Assembly (NCBI GenBank): GCA_015179045.1
Contig: WHUZ01000001.1
Coordinates: 62,001-126,000, forward strand
Direction: 5' to 3'
DNA length: 64,000 bases
Source: Kalaharituber pfeilii
Lineage: Eukaryota; Ascomycota; Pezizomycetes; Pezizales; Pezizaceae
Under the pieces are notes generated by a model. That model was not told the origin of the DNA. It worked only from the letters and a program-made list of their open reading frames with translations, and searched no databases. This document shows, piece after piece, positions 22,226-33,591 of this stretch (its first letter is position 1; each line of letters starts with the position of its first letter). A program made the position numbers and the translations under genes.

Positions 22226-24004
22226 AAAAAAAGCCTTAGGGCACTGAAGGTCTAGGTATGAGACTAAGCAAAGTCGATCTTATTGAACATAATCCGATTC
22301 AAAAAAAACACAAAAAAAAACGGAAAGATTCCAATCTCTGGTTTGATATTGATCCATGAGCAGTGGTTGTAATCAATGTAAAGCAACTAGTGATACTGGT
22401 ACTATAGTTATAGCTCGCGAATGTCCTCATGACATAGTAGTTGACAACTAGCCAGACTAGTACCAAGTAAGTAGTTTCTATTGAGGGCTTTTCAGGCTAC
22501 ATTAGAGCTCAAGGGATCCACTTATCTTGGTATGAATATATAATATTGTGGTGCCTTCTGTTCTAGTTATAAGGGGCCGGTGTAGTTAATTCTGCATCGT
22601 TGCTTGATAGTATTGATTATACAAGATTAACAACGCTCAGTGCACTAGTCACTATGATGAATAGAGAGATTTTAAGTAGGTGCCTTTCCTACGCAAAATA
22701 TGGTGAGACGAGTACAAATGAGTGCTTTGGGCAACCTCGTCGGAGGGGTCAAGAACTAGTATACTGATAGAAGCCCATGAATACGGATAATTTCTTTTGA
22801 TTGGCTCCTTGAATAATACTAAATAGAAGTTGCGTAGAGCCACTTGCAACTGCTTTTTGTATCCTCCAAGGAATGATACCTCTCAGCATATAGTGGAATT
22901 GGGGCATCGCAAAGCGTTAACAAGAGACACTGTGGAAGAGCTCTATTATAGATCATGTAGCCGTGCCCAAGCTAGCAGTCTCTGGTTTCAGCAACGACAA
23001 ATAACAATAATTACCTCATAATGGAGAATTGTATATAACAATAGATTTCAGCGTGGGGTTTGGCGGATATAAGAATGCCATTGTGAATTAAAAGACGTCT
23101 CACTAACGAGTATCAAATGAAAGTATTTGATTACTTGAGTACAACAGCTTGATTGTAAGTTGGGCATTTTTTTCACAGAAACTGTTGATGAAGTCGTATT
23201 GACCTCGTACCTCAGATAATTTGGCAGTTGAGAGCTAGAGCTAGGAGGGCACCACGTATAAATTAATTCTCCCTCAGGTTACATAGAGCTAAGCACTCGC
23301 AAGAATGTGATTAAATTTAGCGAAAACCGGATGTGAGAGAGGTCAGAACTAATTAGTAGGCTTAAATGCAACCGTCATGTCATCCTCCCCTTCCTATTCA
23401 ACTGCGTCCATCCAATGATGGGTGTGTAGTTGAAAATCTGAACACAGCCTACTCAATCCCTTTTACCAATTGAGTCCTTCTGGCGGAAACCGCACTTTGT
23501 AGTAGTCATTGAAACAGCTCCACTGTTCGTGACCTCACGTAGTGACTGTTCTCTTGCAATATATATCTGGGCTGATTACGAATATTCAGCCTCTCTGTCT
23601 CAAATGGTTGATGCCACATACCCTACGTACGTATTTGTGTTACGGTAAAGGTTAATTGATGAAGTGGAGTTCTGAAAATTATGGAGGCGACGTGGTGATA
23701 TGAGCAGTGTTTTATCTGCAGATAATTTATAGGTAGATGTTTAAATTACTGGAGCTATTTCCCAGAAGCTCTATAGCTAATAATGCGGAGTTGAGGCTGC
23801 TCACCTCTTTTGCAATGGAATGAAGGGTTGTGATTCATGAACCATTGTTCATGAATTCATTGAAAGTTCCTTTAGACGTATGCCATACTGCTGAGGCTCC
23901 CACGATGTGCACAAAATCATAGCGAGGCCTGCTGTGGTTTTTTAGTATCCATGTCGTAGTTCACAATGCGTTAGCATGATTCATCGTCTAGATCGCCGGT
24001 GTGC
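22226..24004. other. Unassigned stretch
   Basis: No gene, TIR, LTR or poly(A)-TSD signature was recognised in this 1.8-kb stretch. Confidence 0.4.
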
Positions 24005-24062
24005 AAGTGATGACCGTTCGAGTAATAATATATAAAAAAAAAAAAAAAAAGTGATGACCGTT
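24005..24062 (+). mobile_element. Family-1 micro-retroinsertion, about 32 bp, 14-bp TSD
   Basis: The insert is only cgagtaataatatat plus A17 (24019-24050). It is flanked by aagtgatgaccgtt at 24005-24018 and 24049-24062; the two A at 24049-24050 belong to either the tail or the TSD. Fifteen bases of LINE tail besides poly(A) were copied, just enough to name the source. Confidence 0.9.
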
Positions 24063-25414
24063 GTAAGCAAACAATGGCCAGACGCCTTGCACAGGGAATT
24101 CATACATTCTCGATTATAATTGCCTCTGAAGGCTTGAAATATGAGATGGCAAAGCTGACCGCTGATCATAGAGCTGGAGGCAAATGGTGTTGGTAAATGC
24201 AGAACGCCGACTGCCGTCTGGGCGCCGGAACTAGTATCTTATCCAATAGATAAATACTGTGCCTGGTGAACGGCGGCAGAGGAGAGTGATTTGAGGTTTC
24301 AGTGGAACCCTTGCGAGTATTACTTCCGCATCCACAAGTGTGAGTTGTCCGCACCTTTTCGTTCTGCAAGCTCGAAGAATCCAAATGTGATACGGTTAAC
24401 CCTTTTTCGCGGACACACATGGCTAGGAGCCTTCGCAGTAACAGGTGTTTAGAAAGTTCACTGAAAAGTGTCAGTGTCGGGATCGGTATTCGATAATCGG
24501 GTTCCATTGCACGCAGAAAACCATTTCCAACAAGCCAGTTTCAGAGATAATCCTTCTAACAGCTTCTCTATGGCTAGTAGTTTGTATCCATGAAAGAGTG
24601 CATGAAATCCCCCAGTTTTGTGGCATTGAGTTCCTCAAATCCTTCAGTATGAAAGTACATTATTAATAGTAAATCAGCGATGTTCCCCTGCTGCCGCAGC
24701 GGCAGCCCAGATTCATAGAGAACGACCGGGATAGAATGTCAATTGTGATATGATATATCAAAACTTGGTTTTTCAGTTTCGGTACAGGAGGTCTGCCCAC
24801 AAGATTGAGTCACGTGACGCTACACCAATCAACAAAATCCTTGGGCTTTCATGCGAAGATCTGCCAGCCAAGCTCCGGTGCCGAGCCGTATCCCCTGGGC
24901 TGACTACCGTGCTCCTATTATTTTGAATTTAGTACCTGGCACTAGAGTGGACAGATGAGGCATTGGTGATCCCCTTTACCATACATGGGTGTGTACAGGG
25001 GTGGGAAAGAATATCCATCCAAGTTCAGTAGATTTCAACCATCTAGAGCGAGATCATAATATTCAAAATAATACAGTAGGTGCCCCTCCCCTCCCCCGCG
25101 TTTTGTGCGTAGCAATCACGCATTTGATACGGCATAACTTTAGGAGCTGGGGATGTCACCGCAGAGGCATGTCAGGCCAGTCCAGGGATCACAAGGGAAA
25201 TAAATTCAGAAGTACAGTACAACTATCAGTATTAAGTTCACACAGAGGTTTGTTTTTTCTTGTGCTCCGACAGGAAAATAGTCAGACAGAGAACTTACTG
25301 ACCTACTAAAGAGTTTTTCAATATCCTGTGCGGAAGAATTGTTTTTTCCTGCAGGAAAAACTTTTGTTAAAGAAAAATTATTATTACTACTGTTATTATT
25401 ACTTTATATATAGA
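24063..25414. other. Unassigned stretch
   Basis: A 113-codon minus-strand frame (24166-24507) lacks recognisable motifs. No repeat boundaries were found. Confidence 0.4.
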
Positions 25415-27022
25415 TGTGTTGGGCTACTACTCATACGTGATTCAGTCACCACTGGCCCGGGAGGGTCTCCGCTACTCAATGGAATCACTGATTCGTGACT
25501 ACCTGGGCCACCCACTAGCCCAGACTTCCAGGATATGTATACTTTCCAGATGCCATAACAAAAAATTACCATGAGCGCAATGACCCTCCAGTGGGCAAAT
25601 TGACGCCAGAGCATGGGAGAATACAACCATATTTCTCGGCTTCTTTGTAGCATACAAGTAATGACCTGTTTGGCATACACAAAATCCTATGCTGGACATA
25701 CTCTGAGTCGCCTTTTGCCAAAGATCCTACCTGAGACCTTATTGAAATTGATGTATACTCTGCTGGCTATTCTGAGAAAATATAGCAAATTTGGTGATGC
25801 TCGCGCGCTAATGTGAGGTAATGTTAGATGTTATATGGCCACATTAGTGGGGTAGTGTGCAAGGTGCAGGGAGAGTGGTGTATTCAGTGTATATAGATCA
25901 CAATGTGTATGAGAGAAGTGAGAGCAGCGTGACCCATAGTTGCAAGTGCCATAGAGCTACGCAGAGAGCTGATGAGTATCCCTAGGAAGCTTTATGCATA
26001 ATAGTACCCAATGGCCCAACTTCAATAGCCAGTGCTGCTAGCAGATCAGATATACCCCATAAAATGTGTCTCTATTTTAAAGCTCTGGAGAGACTCTACA
26101 CAATGTTTTTCTACTCCATAATGGCCCAGTATTCCTATGTATATGCACAAGCAAAAATGTACCCTTAATATAATAGTGCAATTCTCTACATACTACCTCG
26201 AGCACCACCAATTTGTTACACGTTCTCAGAATAGCTAACAGAGTACATATCAAGATTGATAAGGGCCCAGGTAGGATCATTGAAAGTGGCGATTCAAAGT
26301 CTGTCCGGCATATGATTTTGTTTATTCCATATAGGTGATTATCAAGTATATGCTACAATAGGCCTAGAACGTATGCAAGGATAATTTACTGTATGATTCC
26401 ATTCTCTGACTTCAATTTGAGTTCACTTGAGGGTCATTTGCGCTCAGAGTAATATCTTGTGACAGGAGATCGGACCATATTATGCGTGTCAATAATGCCA
26501 TCATCATTATGCAATACATAGATCAGAACAATAATGAAGGCTAGAAAGGGTCTTAGTAATGAACTCATTTCCTGCCAGAGGGGGTCTTTGGTTTTTTTTT
26601 TTTTTTTTTTTATGTCATTACTCGCGTGCCGCCCTATGGGCTATGGCGAGCGGGGGTCTTTGGTGAATCAGTTTTTTTCCTGTCGGAGGGGGCCTTTGAC
26701 GAAGAAGCTGATATTCACTGTCGGAGGCTTTCATCACTGAAGAGAGTGGTTTTTTTGGTCAAAAAGCTATTTTTTGCTATTTCGCTGGGGAGGGCGTTTT
26801 TTGCTGTTCTGAGGGGGGCTTCATTGCTGTTTTCCTAAAGAGCCTGAGGGTCTTTTACTAGAGTATGTAATACTAATAACTGATCCTTTCTGTAGCTACC
26901 AACTGTACCGTGCTCCTAAGACGGTCTCACTCGATTTGGTGATGGATGTGTGGGCCAGCGAGTGAGTATGTGTGAGAGTCAGCGAGAGCGGAGAATGACA
27001 AAATTATGAGTGGTCCAGCGCA
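25415..27022. mobile_element. TIR DNA transposon A, copy 2 (inverted, decayed)
   Basis: The left end (tgtgttgggctactactcat, then ccactggcccggg) is a diverged version of the transposon-A terminus at 1731. The right part carries the same minisatellite reversed (about 26560-26840). It then has gatggatgtgtgggccagcg and gagtggtccagcgca, matching the start of copy 1 in reverse order. The right TIR is shortened. The centre (25540-26530) has no transposase. A LINE micro-insertion interrupts the minisatellite. Confidence 0.7.
26580..26663 (-). mobile_element. Family-1 micro-retroinsertion, 60 bp, 12-bp TSD
   Basis: The insert at 26592-26651 is a run of about 20 T followed by atgtcattactcgcgtgccg and ccctatgggctatggcgag. 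Flanks are gggggtctttgg (26580-26591 and 26652-26663), which are minisatellite sequence. Read 5' to 3', the copy starts exactly at the base of the tail hairpin (CTCGCCATAG). Confidence 0.9.
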
Positions 27023-27543
27023 TATACATATATCATATCAGGAACCGGCTTACAGCTCTTGGCCATGGCTAGCTCTCTTGGGCCCCCTCTGAGGGTTCCT
27101 TAACGCATCGAAAGCTGGTGACTTGCCTTCAGAATAACAATCGAATTTTTAGAGTGCGATGCGTCAAGATCTGGTATAAGCGGCCCGAATGCGGCAGCGG
27201 CACGCCCAGTTTGAAGTTGGATATCGAAGAATTCTAATGCATGTGCATCTGTGTTATATCCATAATACCTCATCTTCAGTGAAGTTTGGTGGAACACTCC
27301 CAATGTAAACAAACATCCTGGCAAATTGTGATAGCATGGGCGGCAAGTGGGCTCTGTGGGTAGAGACATGATGAAGGCCAATTACCTACAGTTGATTTTG
27401 TAGAGAGTGATGTCTGTTATTGACAGATCATGTCCTTCCTTGACCAGTACATGCCCATCAGGAAGAAATACACTGCTGGTGCTAATCAATGTTACGGTTA
27501 AGCAGGTCCCAAAGGATAACGACCATTGTGGCGCTTCCTTGTA
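27023..27543. other. Unassigned stretch
   Basis: No gene was recognised. A 93-codon minus-strand frame (27100-27381) shows no domain. Confidence 0.4.
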
Positions 27544-27617
27544 TTCGATGAAGTCCCTTTCATAGGCTGGAAGTATGCATGCGAGGTTACGTGACGAAAC
27601 AAAAGGTGTTCGATGAA
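27544..27617 (+). mobile_element. Family-2a micro-retroinsertion, 9-bp TSD
   Basis: The insert at 27553-27608 contains cataggctggaagtatgcat and gcgaggttacgtgac followed by a short A-rich tail. ttcgatgaa flanks it (27544-27552 and 27609-27617). It belongs to the ataggctg variant of the family-2 tail. Confidence 0.7.
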
Positions 27618-28470
27618 CTTGTATGCATGGGGATGGAGCGATTGCTGGTGCTAGTACAAAACGAAATGGCCAGGCAGAGTTTGTCTCAGGACTATAGTGA
27701 ATCTATGATTATCGATTTACTATGCTGAAATATTCAACACGCCGTCCAAGTAGAGCCTCTTGATGCTATCACTCAATTGATCGAGATAGGCAATTTTTTC
27801 TTCTTCGTTTTTTTTGCCTCATAACTCCACATACAGGTTAGCAGCCTATGGCAAGAAGAAGTAAGCGGTTTACGCAGTACGTTCTAGATCTATTGTAAGA
27901 GGGCTTACTCCGCGAGACTTTAGCAACCGAAAAATTCCGGACTGCCGCTGACTTTTCCCAAAGGCCAAGGCTTACGAACGGACTTCAGTCCTGTAACGTT
28001 GCACTAGTAAAATGTGCTGGTACCCAGTGCCTTTATTTGTCAACAGCATAAAGATCTGTACTCTCAAATCCGTTGCATACAGGATTCTCTAAAGTAGATT
28101 CTTAAAAACATCTAAAGCATGCACGCATGCTAGAGTCATTTTTTGAGCTCCTTCCTATACTCAAATATTGTTATTGATTTTATTTCATGAGATATGAGTT
28201 CTTATGTACCTGCATGCGCGCCAAGACTGTTTTTCTCAACATGCAGTTCTCCAATCTTCTTCCCTAGAAATTTTTTATATCAACACATTTGTAATCAGTA
28301 TGAAAGGTTTATGCGCAGGTTACGCACAGGTACAACTAGTTACCTTGCTGCTTGAGCACTCATAGTTGTGGAGTTGTGCTAGCAACTGCCAGACTGTATG
28401 TTGAAGCAGGTTGTCTGTGTGTTTGGTGAAGTGAAAACAGACCTCTGCAAGAAATTATAATTATAATTTT
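27618..28470. other. Mostly unassigned; one eroded family-2a tail
   Basis: At about 27800-27852 (minus strand) a T-rich run is followed by ataactccacatacaggtta and gcagcctatggca, an eroded family-2a tail without a clear TSD. Nothing else was recognised. Confidence 0.45.
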
Positions 28471-28535
28471 GCTTTTTTCCCTTTTGCTCACGTAACCCCA
28501 CATACGAGCTACCAGCGTATGGCATGTAACAATTA
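28471..28535 (-). mobile_element. Family-2a LINE/SINE tail fragment
   Basis: A T-rich run leads into gctcacgtaaccccacatac and gagctaccagcgtatggca, the reverse of the family-2a tail. No TSD could be fixed. Confidence 0.6.
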
Positions 28536-29011
28536 CAGAAAAGTGCGAATAAATAATAGTCCCCGGGCAGTATCCTAATCCGTGGCAGCACCTATTTTCA
28601 TCAGTCGTGGCTAGCTAGCGACCGCTGGGCCACAGGACAACTCCACAGACTTTCTTGTGGGTATCTGGTGATCAGTCCGAGGCACTCAGTCCAAGGTCTT
28701 TGTCTTCTAGGGCGGCATTCCATGTGAGACTATGGTCAACCTCGTTAATAGCCGTGAAAATGACTTGCACCGTGTTCCTGCAGGTGACTGACCCCCGCCA
28801 GAAGCATATGCCTGCGAGTGTTTCCATAAGGAGAACCGGATGTGTGATCTACTTTTTTTGCCGACTAGAAACGCCGATGAGCCCATTTATGGCCTAATTA
28901 ATCTCAAATCAATAGTCTAGCCGAACACATGCATCATCGTGCCAGATTAAGTCCTCGTCCGTCTAAGGCTCACGCATTGCCTGACATGGGGTCAGGGTAA
29001 TGATTCAAGTG
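28536..29011. other. Unassigned stretch
   Basis: No gene or repeat boundary was recognised. Confidence 0.4.
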
Positions 29012-29015
29012 CCAT

Positions 29016-29387
29016 TGTGATGACGGCTCAACAGCATCCACTGTTTCGCACGGGTACCGGTATCTAGAGCTGGCGGAACGAAGCCTCAAGGGCGATCAAA
29101 TGTCAAGAAAAGAGTCTTCAATTGTCTTGTCTGTGCGTGTCCATATCTGTCCATGTCTGTATATCTCCGTGTATGTCTGTATCCATGTCCCTCCACACAG
29201 TCCTATCTACATACAATTTATAGACCACCTTTGCCTTCCAACTGAGCCTATACATACATATCTCGCTTCTTAATCATAATTTTCTCCCTCACCCTATGCA
29301 TGTGTCATCATGTGGCCCTACCGCTGAGTACCGCTCCGGCCCGCGTATGGCCTTATTCTTTCCATCGGTACCGTGGTTACCACCACA
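29016..29387 (+). mobile_element. Solo LTR, family C, copy 2
   Basis: This 372-bp sequence is nearly identical to 4868-5234. It starts TGTGATGACGG and ends ACCACCACA, flanked by ccat (29012-29015 and 29388-29391). The copies differ by a small deletion near 29090 and a short tatctgtccatg-type duplication. High identity suggests comparatively recent movement. Confidence 0.85.
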
Positions 29388-30142
29388 CCATGTACATTTT
29401 TTTTTTACATTTTTTATTTATTTTTTTATCATTACTCGTATGTCGCTATGGCGAGATTACGTACAAAAGTGATAAAGGGAAAATAAACAAAGGGAAATAA
29501 AACAGAGTAGAATGACGCCAAGATCGCAAAATTATCTCTCGATCCACCTCATCAACTCCACACGACCCCTGCAAAGACTGGGCCACGGGGTGCGGACACT
29601 GGCAGGACTGGTGGGAGGTGAAGGACTGCGATCGTGGGGCTATAAGATAGGCAAGACGGACGGATCGGAATGCAGGTGCTGTGGGGAAGAGGAGGAGACA
29701 ACGAAGCACATCTGGGAGAGTTGCCGGGAGTGGAGAAGGAGATGGCCGGGTAGAATGGGAGCGATACGACGCCCACCGGAGGTGCGGGAGGGGGGAGGGG
29801 ACCCGCTGGTGGCACTGATGGAGTGGATAGAGCGTTAAGGAAGGAACGGGGACCGCGGGAAATCTACCTGATATTGCAATTTTCATTATCTCTTATGTAT
29901 TTAATATCGCCATAGCCCATAGGGCGGCACGCGATTAATGATATTTTTTTTTTAAAAAAAAAAAAAAACTCCACCACGGGATCCCCTCCCCTTCTCTTGC
30001 AACCGGGGACCCGTATATCGCTCCAAGCCCACCTGGCCACTTACTCCTCCATACCCCGCATCTGTTCCGTATGTGTGTCGCCGTCTCCTCCTCCTCCTCT
30101 CCACACCATCTGCATTCCGGGCTGTCTGCGTGCCATGTACAT
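29388..30142 (-). mobile_element. LINE 3'-end copy (minus) interrupted by a plus-strand LINE copy
   Basis: Copies of ccatgtacat (29388-29397 and 30133-30142) bracket a minus-strand LINE fragment. It has a T-rich tail, the family-1 tail near 29432-29458, untranslated sequence, then the end of ORF2. The reverse complement of 29970-30132 reads approximately DSPECRWCG..THIRNRCG..WRSKWPGG. It is split at 29562-29966 by a plus-strand LINE copy. The two halves join in frame-like order when that copy is ignored, which gives the order of events. Confidence 0.85.
29554..29974 (+). pseudogene. 5'-truncated LINE copy: end of ORF2 plus 3' tail
   Basis: The insert at 29562-29966 is bracketed by aactccac (29554-29561 and 29967-29974). 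Its frame encodes the C-terminus of ORF2: RPLQRLGHGVRTLAG, then a knuckle with Cys-x2-Cys-x7-His-x4-Cys spacing (CRCCGEEEETTKHIWESC), WRRRWPGRMG, and a stop at 29836-29838 after LMEWIER. About 85 bp of untranslated sequence and the family-1 tail follow. Its hairpin outer stem is ATCGC/GCGAT (29906-29910 with 29931-29935). The frame is intact but lacks RT, so it is inactive. Confidence 0.85.
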
Positions 30143-30480
30143 GCAGTACATGATTAGTTCATATCTTCACGGTGATATACATGTGCAGTGTTGAGCTTTG
30201 GGTAGAAAGAGATGATTGTTATTCCTTCGTGGAGAGAGTAGCCAAAGTAATACACCTATATACATAGAGCATGAGGTTGCTCTCGGGCCCTTACCACCCT
30301 TTATCACGGACCTCTCTGATATCCGACACCTCCGACACTCCGACATTACTGTAGATCTCTAACATGCAGAGTGCTCTTGTCACTGATACAAAAGAAAGAC
30401 ACATATCATGAATTTCATAAGCCTTCAAGCTGTGCATAGCAGTTCTTTTGTTCCCAATATAACCGAGGCAAATTTGCTCT
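30143..30480. other. Unassigned stretch
   Basis: No gene or element boundary was recognised. Confidence 0.4.
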
Positions 30481-30590
30481 GGGCCAGCCATCTTATCCGA
30501 GTCACTCATGACTGGCGTGGTCTACCCATGAGTGGCCCGCGCCAACCGGTAACCGGGCTGCTCACCACTGGGACGGACCACTGATCAATC
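30481..30590. repeat. GC-rich GGCCCG-type repeat, fragment a
   Basis: The sequence contains gagtggcccgcgcc, ccgggctgctcaccactggg and an outer gggccagccatcttatc. It resembles the terminal-repeat arrays of transposon A. Its outer part is the reverse complement of 34600-34643 (aagatggctggccc). The two may be TIRs of one 4.2-kb element that later accumulated LINEs, or separate fragments. Confidence 0.5.
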
Positions 30591-31270
30591 ACAAGGATTA
30601 AAGACCAAAAACGAGCCAAGATGCATAATTAGATACATGAGTAGAGAGGTTGCCGCCTTACAGTACATGATCTCTTAACTGACATGCATTTTTTCTTTTC
30701 TTTAAATGGTCGCTTATCACAGTGACATGTATAGTGCTAGAGATATTGCTCCGTTTACATGATTTCTTAACTGACATGAATAGTACTATGAACCATCATC
30801 ATTTTTCTCTTGATGCACCTAATCATCTGAGTCTTCTGTAGTCCAACTTTGACATTCTATATTAGGATGACAAGAAGGTGAACGGGAACGTTGTTGGAAT
30901 ATACAGCCTGAATCCGGTTACTTGTCGATTTCCTAACTACCCGTTATTTTTTTGATATTTATTCCTTCGGTATGTTTTCCTTGTTTTTCCCGAGAAATTC
31001 TCCGTGGTATGCCTTAAGCTGTTTTCGTTAATGTTGAATCTTTCCTCATGATCTGTATTTTGTCTATAAAAGGCCCCTCTTGTAGCTACTTGATAGACAA
31101 CAATTCAATATCGTCCTCGCCTATCAATACCACATAGCTGGTAGACCTCACAAACGTAGGCCCTTTTTGCAGCCACATCGCTGGGGTATACATGCTTGTG
31201 GACAGGAACAGTTTTCTGAGGGTAAATTGCCAGCTTGAAGTAGTGGTGTCATGTTGAGACAAAGCTTTTC
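30591..31270. other. Unassigned stretch
   Basis: AT-leaning sequence. The motif atgatctcttaactgacatg recurs in diverged form about 90 bp apart (30669 and 30760). No gene was recognised. Confidence 0.4.
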
Positions 31271-33295
31271 ATACTGCAGTACGATAGGCATATCACCGGT
31301 GGCAGAGAAAATGGAACGGAGGAACTTCACGAGATCATACGTCAACGACTTTCACAGCGTCATATCACACAAGTCACTACCTAAACTACGCCGGGCCATA
31401 ATTGATCATCGAACACTCCTGACAGCGGAGGCAGCAATAGAAGGTTACGAGATCGACCCCAACAAGTCAGAGACTCTGATCGTAGGGGTCAAGGGTCCGG
31501 CTTATAGACTGACGGGGTTAACGATCCATTGGGAACTCAAATACAACCAACACCACAACAAAAGACTGCACCTAGCCAAAGCAGCCTGAGGAGTAGCCAC
31601 GACGTTAACATACCTCGCACCAGCCAAGAAACGACAACTGTACACCAGCATGGCCCGTACCATCGCAACATGGGGGCGCTGGGCCTAGAGCGACTATGCT
31701 CGAGGGCCTCAAGAGACCACAAATTGGCCGAATTAGAAAAATGGCAATACACGGTGGCAAGCTCGATCACAGGCGCCCCGTGGGGGACGAGGAGAGACCT
31801 GACAGAGGGACTGGAGAACCTCGAGTCAATTCACACCTTCATAGACGGAGAGAGTTCACCGGTTGAAGCCCGCACACTACGATTCGAGGGGGAACGGCTT
31901 AGAAATGAAGACCCGGACACCACATACCTCAAAGGGACACTAAACCACCGGAAACCCCTTCCACTAGCAATATTACCAACCCTGCCGGCAGATTCTCCAA
32001 GGAGGAATGGGAAAAAGCAATTGCCAACGCAGAAGACGAAGGGTGGAACAGCGTCTACACCGACGGTAGCCGAATGAACAACATCACCAGAGCAGGCTCA
32101 TTCACACACTGCAACAAGAAGAGTACATCCAAATATCTCGGCACTCTCAGCACGGTGAACGACGCAGAACTACTGGCCAGAGCGAGGCCCTATCAAACCA
32201 GGAGGGTGAGATTCTAATAATTTCGGACTCAAAGATAGCCATATCCAAACTCCAGAAAATCGCCAACGGGGAACCCAACCACGAAGGCGCCTCATAGCGG
32301 GTAAGGGAGACATGGGAACGGAGAGCCGAAAAAGGTGACCTGGACGTGGCAGCCATGTGGATAAAAGGACACAGGGGGGTCACCGGCAACACAGAAGCAG
32401 ACAGGGCGGCCAAAATTGGGACACTATTACAATACCAGGACGAAACGGCCACCGAAGCTGGAATGAGACAGCGGGCAAGAGCCGACAGAGCCATCGAAAG
32501 AAACAGACTTGGCCTAACATACAGACCACTACAACGACTAGGAGACAGTGTCGCAACCCTAGCCGGAATCCACGGAGGGAAGGGTCTGCGCCACTGGAAG
32601 CACAGGATCGGCACCGTCGACAGCCCGGAGTGCCGCTGGTGCGGTGAAGACTATGAGACCACTCGTCACGTGCTAACATAATGCAGGGTCTGGAAACAAA
32701 GGGGCAAAGACGACCTCTGCCGCCCCACAGGCTTTTTTTTTTTTTTTTTTTTTTTTTATTTCATTACTCGCATACCGCCTGTCAGGCTACGGCGAGGTGT
32801 TAAGTACAGAATGTGTGAATCGCAGATGATAGATAAGAAAAGAGCGTAAAGGAAAAATAATGGTCGAATATAAAAAACAGCTAACTCGCTGCCAGTCCAG
32901 CACCTCGGCCAGTGTCATCCCCTTCTTCTCCCCTCTTTCATCCCCTTCTTCTCCCCTCTTCCTTCCCTTCCCCTTCCCTTTCTCCACTCCTATTGGCATC
33001 TTCAGCCCCGTCTCTCCTCCCGGTAGTCTCACAGGCGACGGAGATGGAGACGGAGACAGAGACACTCTGGTGGACACATTGAGATGGGCGGGGCAGGCAT
33101 AGGCACTTTCATTATCGTTTTACCTTTAATTTTCCGCAAGCATAGGCATTCCCATTATTGTTTTATCTTTAAATTCCCCAATCTCAGTTTCCTTTTACTG
33201 TGTATCTAAATATCGCCATAGCCCATAGGACGGCATGCGATTAATGATATAAAAAAAAAAAATAAAAAATAAAAATAAAAATATACTGTTGTACG
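31271..33295 (+). pseudogene. Tad-type LINE relic: RT C-terminus, RNase H, knuckle, 3' tail
   Basis: The element (31284-33282) is flanked by atactgcagtacg and atactgttgtacg (11 of 13 identical). The first 300 bp encode the end of reverse transcriptase, with SYVNDF where an (F/Y)xDD motif is expected, so a catalytic Asp has become Asn. The RT/linker region continues across a stop and frameshifts (LAKAA stop; TIATWGRWALERL). Near 32340-32420 is an RNase H C-terminus (WIKGHRGVTGNTEADRAA). From 32520 follow TYRPLQRLGDSVATLAGIHG and a CRWCGEDYETTRH knuckle, then a stop. Past a nested insertion the frame resumes to TLVDTLRWAGQA and stops at 33100-33102. The 3' tail (33211-33241) and A-rich end follow. 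It cannot be active. Confidence 0.9.
32726..33036 (-). mobile_element. LINE 3'-end copy nested in the LINE relic
   Basis: The insert (32733-33029) starts with a run of about 26 T, then the family-1 tail (cgcataccgcctgtcaggct), then untranslated sequence. It ends with a fragment of ORF2 reading GMTLAEVLDWQRVS on the minus strand. cacaggc flanks it (32726-32732 and 33030-33036). The host ORF2 continues on the other side. Confidence 0.85.
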
Positions 33296-33307
33296 TAATG
33301 CTATTGA

Positions 33308-33325
33308 TTTTTATTTTTATTTTTA

Positions 33326-33356
<31 letters not shown>

Positions 33357-33367
33357 TTTATTTTTTT
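33308..33367 (+). repeat. (TTTTTA)n microsatellite
   Basis: Nine or so tandem copies of ttttta-type units, one shortened. It is the poly(A)-derived tail of the minus-strand chimeric LINE copy. Confidence 0.85.
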
Positions 33368-33591
33368 GTTAATCTTTTATAACATTAATCGCGTGCCGTC
33401 CCGGGGGCTATGGCTGTTATGTACATAGGAGATAAGTTAAGGGAAAGAAACAAGATGAATGATATTCCCATCCCTAGCATTCCACCCATCTCATCAGCTT
33501 CGTCAGAGGAACCCCTCTCCTTCACCCGGCTCTGGGGTCGGCGTAACTCCTCCAGTCCGCCTGGCCATCTCCTTTTCCATTTACAACACCT

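Noticed and set aside
24166..24507. 113-codon minus-strand frame
   Set aside because: No motif, and composition is like the surrounding non-coding sequence; length alone is within chance for this window.
32147..32614. 155-codon minus-strand frame in the LINE relic
   Set aside because: It is antisense to the RNase H coding strand, whose motifs identify the true direction.
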